From: an uncultured Neomegalonema sp.
GTDB taxonomy: Bacteria > Pseudomonadota > Alphaproteobacteria > Rhodobacterales > Rhodobacteraceae
Direction: 5' to 3'
Length of the DNA stretch: 64,000 bases
NCBI GenBank assembly: GCA_937957975.1
Contig: CALFFK010000070.1
Span: forward strand, 1 to 64,000
The translations under genes and the position numbers were made by a program. The notes below the pieces were generated by a model. The model was not told where the DNA came from. It did no database searches and saw only the letters and a program-made list of their open reading frames with translations. Positions 61,356 to 64,000 of the stretch are shown one piece after another (within the stretch, counting starts at the first letter, position 1; each line of letters begins with the position of its first letter).

Positions 61356-62055
61356 GCTCCGGCTTGCCAATGGCCGGACAGGCCAGCACGTCCTGCAAGG
61401 CCGCAACCAGATCATCCGTAGAGGCGGCATAGGCGTATGTGCCTTCCGTACGGTCAGCGAGGCAACCGGCGGCAATACGGGTATTGCGCGTGTCGTCCTT
61501 CCCGAAGGTCTGCCATTCGAAGGACGACACCAGCGTTTTGAAGCCAATCACATGGACCGTCAGATCCGGGTCTGTCTGCATCAACTGGTTCGCGATGCGA
61601 CAGGGACTACCCCCACAAGTCTCGCGGCCATCAGTGATCAGCACCACCGCCCCCGGACGCCCCCGCTCACGCAGGACCGATGCTGCGCGTGAAACGGCTT
61701 TTGTCAGCGGCGTATCACCATCAGGAATGATGTCATCAAGTTCCGCCATGATGCGATCGGCGGCATTGGGCGTCGGCGTCAGGCGCAGGTCGATATGCCC
61801 ACACTCATCCTGCCGCCCCGGCCCGTAAACGACGAGTCCAATATCGCGGAACGGCGCAGCTTGTGGCAGGATGTGGCGCAGGGCGAGCCGCGCCTCGTCG
61901 ATCCGTGACAGGCCGCTGCCATCATTGCTGATATTCGCCATAGAACGCGACGCATCAAACACGAGCATGGCGTCGTCCCGACAGTGCGCGGCATCCCCTG
62001 CAATAACGGCAGTGGACAGAAAATATACCGGAAGAAAAATTGATCTGATCCTCAT
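61327..62055 (-). CDS. Secreted VWA-domain protein
   Basis: Signal peptide; AMLVFDASRSMANIS (MIDAS DxSxS)...GDTPLTKAVSRAASVLRERGRPGAVVLITDGRETCGG. Confidence 0.88.
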   Translation of the reverse strand: MRIRSIFLPVYFLSTAVIAGDAAHCRDDAMLVFDASRSMANISNDGSGLSRIDEARLALRHILPQAAPFRDIGLVVYGPGRQDECGHIDLRLTPTPNAADRIMAELDDIIPDGDTPLTKAVSRAASVLRERGRPGAVVLITDGRETCGGSPCRIANQLMQTDPDLTVHVIGFKTLVSSFEWQTFGKDDTRNTRIAAGCLADRTEGTYAYAASTDDLVAALQDVLACPAIGKPEPTLPPLRRS

Positions 62056-62097
62056 CGGTCAACGATAGACCAACAGGGCTTCGATTGGCCACCGTCA

Positions 62098-62127
62098 TAA
62101 AAAAGGGGCACCAAACGGCACCCCTTT
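62098..62127 (-). terminator. Intrinsic terminator after the GMC oxidoreductase gene
   Basis: Minus strand: AAAGGGG...CCCCTTTTTT stem with T-run. Confidence 0.75.
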
Positions 62128-62149
62128 CCCCTTCGCCGGTTCGTCCCGA

Positions 62150-63718
62150 TCAGATCGCTTTTTGACCCATCTGCTCGGCGATATAGTCCGCCTGACGGAT
62201 GGCCAGTGACACAATGGTCAGAGTCGGGTTTTCCGCCGCCCCGGTCGTGAATTGCGAGCCGTCAGAGATAAACAGGTTCGCGATATCGTGGGATTGGCCC
62301 CACTTGTTCACGACGCCATCCTTTGCGTCCGCTGACATCCGGTTCGTCCCAAGGTTATGGGTCGATGGATAGGGTGGAGTCGGGTAGGTCTGGGTCGCGC
62401 CCACGGCATCATATATCGCCATGCCCTGGGTCCAGGCATGGTTGCGCATGGCCACATCATTGGCATGATCCGAAAAATGCACGTTCGGCGCGGGCAGGCC
62501 GTATTGATCCTTCTCTTCCGACAGGGTGATCGCGTTTGTTTCCTGCGGCATGTCTTCACCCACGATCCACATGCCAGCCATATGATCGTAATTGTCCATT
62601 GCCGCCGCGAACTCACGCCCCCATCCACCAGGGTTGAGGAACGCAGCCATGAAGGGCAGGCCAAGCGCCAGCGTCTCCATCTCATAACCACCGACAAAGC
62701 CACGATCCGGGTTGTGAATCGACTCGTCCTGAATGATCCCGGCCATCGTCGTGCCGCGATAGAAATTCACGGGCTTATCGAAGCTGGCATAAACCGAGGC
62801 CGTCATATGGCGCATATAGTTCTTGCCGACTTGTCCTGACGAATTCGCCAGACCATCCGGGAACATGCTCGACGAAGAGTTGAGCAACAGACGAGGGCTT
62901 TCGATGGAATTACCCGCGACCGCCACGACACGCGCTTTCTGGACGTGCTGGTTGCCATCCTTGTCGGCATAAAGAACGCCGGTAACTTTACCATCCGCAT
63001 CATGCTGGATTTGCAGTACATGCGCCTGGGGGCGCACTTCCAGCTTGCCGGTCGCTTCCCCTTTGGGGATCTCTGTGTAGAGCGTTGACCATTTCGCTGA
63101 AAACTTACAGCCCTGAAAGCAAAAGCCCGATTGCTGACAATGGGTGCGTCCATCGCGGTCTTGCGAGTTGATCGCCATGTTGCCCGTATGCACGCGCTCA
63201 TAGCCCAGCTTCTTCGCGCCCGCCTCAAATACCTTGTAGTTGTTGTTACCGGGCAAGGGCGGAATACCGTGGGTATTTGTCACCCCCATCTTGTCTTCGG
63301 CCTTGTCGTAATAGGGGGCCATCTCCTCGCCGCTGATCGGCCAGTCGAGCAGGTTTGCGCCCGCAACCTCGCCATAATTCGTGAGCGCCTTCCATTCATG
63401 TTCCTGAAAGCGCAAGCTCGCCCCGGCCCAGTGGGTCGTGGAGCCACCAACTGCTTTGACAATCCACGCAGGCAAGCCGGAAAAATCTGTCGCCACCCGC
63501 CAGTCACCGGAGGTGGTGCGCTTGTCGAGCCATGCGAGCTGACCAAAGCTGGCCCATTCGTCATTGATAAAATCTTCGGCCTCGTGGCGTCCGCCCGCCT
63601 CAAGAATGACGGTGTCGATGCCCTTTTGGGCAAGTTCGTTACCAAGCGTACCGCCGCCCGCGCCGGAGCCTATGATAACGACAACTGAATCATCGTTCAG
63701 GTCATATGGTGCTGCCAT
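62150..63718 (-). CDS. GMC family oxidoreductase (gluconate 2-dehydrogenase large-subunit-like)
   Basis: [32 protein letters not shown]...[18 protein letters not shown]...[57 protein letters not shown]. Confidence 0.94.
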   Translation of the reverse strand: MAAPYDLNDDSVVVIIGSGAGGGTLGNELAQKGIDTVILEAGGRHEAEDFINDEWASFGQLAWLDKRTTSGDWRVATDFSGLPAWIVKAVGGSTTHWAGASLRFQEHEWKALTNYGEVAGANLLDWPISGEEMAPYYDKAEDKMGVTNTHGIPPLPGNNNYKVFEAGAKKLGYERVHTGNMAINSQDRDGRTHCQQSGFCFQGCKFSAKWSTLYTEIPKGEATGKLEVRPQAHVLQIQHDADGKVTGVLYADKDGNQHVQKARVVAVAGNSIESPRLLLNSSSSMFPDGLANSSGQVGKNYMRHMTASVYASFDKPVNFYRGTTMAGIIQDESIHNPDRGFVGGYEMETLALGLPFMAAFLNPGGWGREFAAAMDNYDHMAGMWIVGEDMPQETNAITLSEEKDQYGLPAPNVHFSDHANDVAMRNHAWTQGMAIYDAVGATQTYPTPPYPSTHNLGTNRMSADAKDGVVNKWGQSHDIANLFISDGSQFTTGAAENPTLTIVSLAIRQADYIAEQMGQKAI

Positions 63719-63730
63719 GTCAGTTCTCCC

Positions 63731-64000
63731 CTAGACCCACTCAATGTCGTCAAAACCACGTTCGATATACCCACCTTTATGGGCGGATGCGCCTTCGTAA
63801 CCGAACAGTGGCCAGAGCGCCTTTTGGTTATAAAGGCCAACAACAAGCGATCCGCGCATAGCCTGGAAAAAATCGCTGTCTTCCATATCGCGCAGCAAGG
63901 CGACGCGGTCCGCTTCCCAGCCAAGACCGAGATAACCGCCGTCACCGGATTTGCCGTTCAGGTCAGCGATACCATCTTCGAAAAATGCGAGTTTCTCTGC
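63731..64000 (-). CDS. Gluconate 2-dehydrogenase subunit 3-like protein (C-terminal part, truncated by window edge)
   Basis: Read by eye, open to edge: ...LGLGWEADRVALLRDMEDSDFFQAMRGSLVVGLYNQKALWPLFGYEGASAHKGGYIERGFDDIEWV*. Confidence 0.82.
   Translation of the reverse strand, partial: AEKLAFFEDGIADLNGKSGDGGYLGLGWEADRVALLRDMEDSDFFQAMRGSLVVGLYNQKALWPLFGYEGASAHKGGYIERGFDDIEWV

Overview
This 64 kb window reads as a dense, mostly core-metabolism alphaproteobacterial chromosome segment. It carries about 68 supportable protein genes and one tRNA-Arg(ACG). I found no rRNA, CRISPR array, transposase, integrase or phage module. Recognisable landmarks are hrpB, glutamate dehydrogenase, pccA-like carboxylase, the rpsP-rimM-smORF-trmD-rplS operon, ffh, meaB, selO, aroQ-accB-accC-aat, mlaD, an NDUFA12 homologue, a FadL-type porin, a tmm-like monooxygenase, guaA, a non-pyrrolysine MttB-family methyltransferase, two RhlE-type helicases around an isolated modC, a papain-like-peptidase lipoprotein, a BepA-like M48 protease, a DsbA-family protein, purH-heparinase II/III, tgt, DUF1476, a DUF2256-type small protein overlapping an FeS photolyase, dksA, ppx/gppA, a TrmH-family rRNA methylase, argE, tandem RidA paralogues, a VWA protein and a GMC oxidoreductase with its subunit 3. 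Four coding regions were read by eye and are missing from the ORF track: an edge-truncated MFS gene (1-290), a 56-aa smORF coupled between rimM and trmD (11425-11595), a 55-aa DUF2256-like gene (53448-53615) and an edge-truncated gluconate dehydrogenase subunit 3 gene (63731-64000). I saw no clear new multi-gene system. The best leads are the rimM/trmD smORF, the DUF2256-photolyase pair, a nested inverted-repeat element between the RidA paralogues, the proline-rich lipoprotein cysteine-peptidase candidate, and several orphan members of normally multi-gene systems (modC, DUF2160, phnN, MttB). All family assignments come from sequence recognition; no database search was run.
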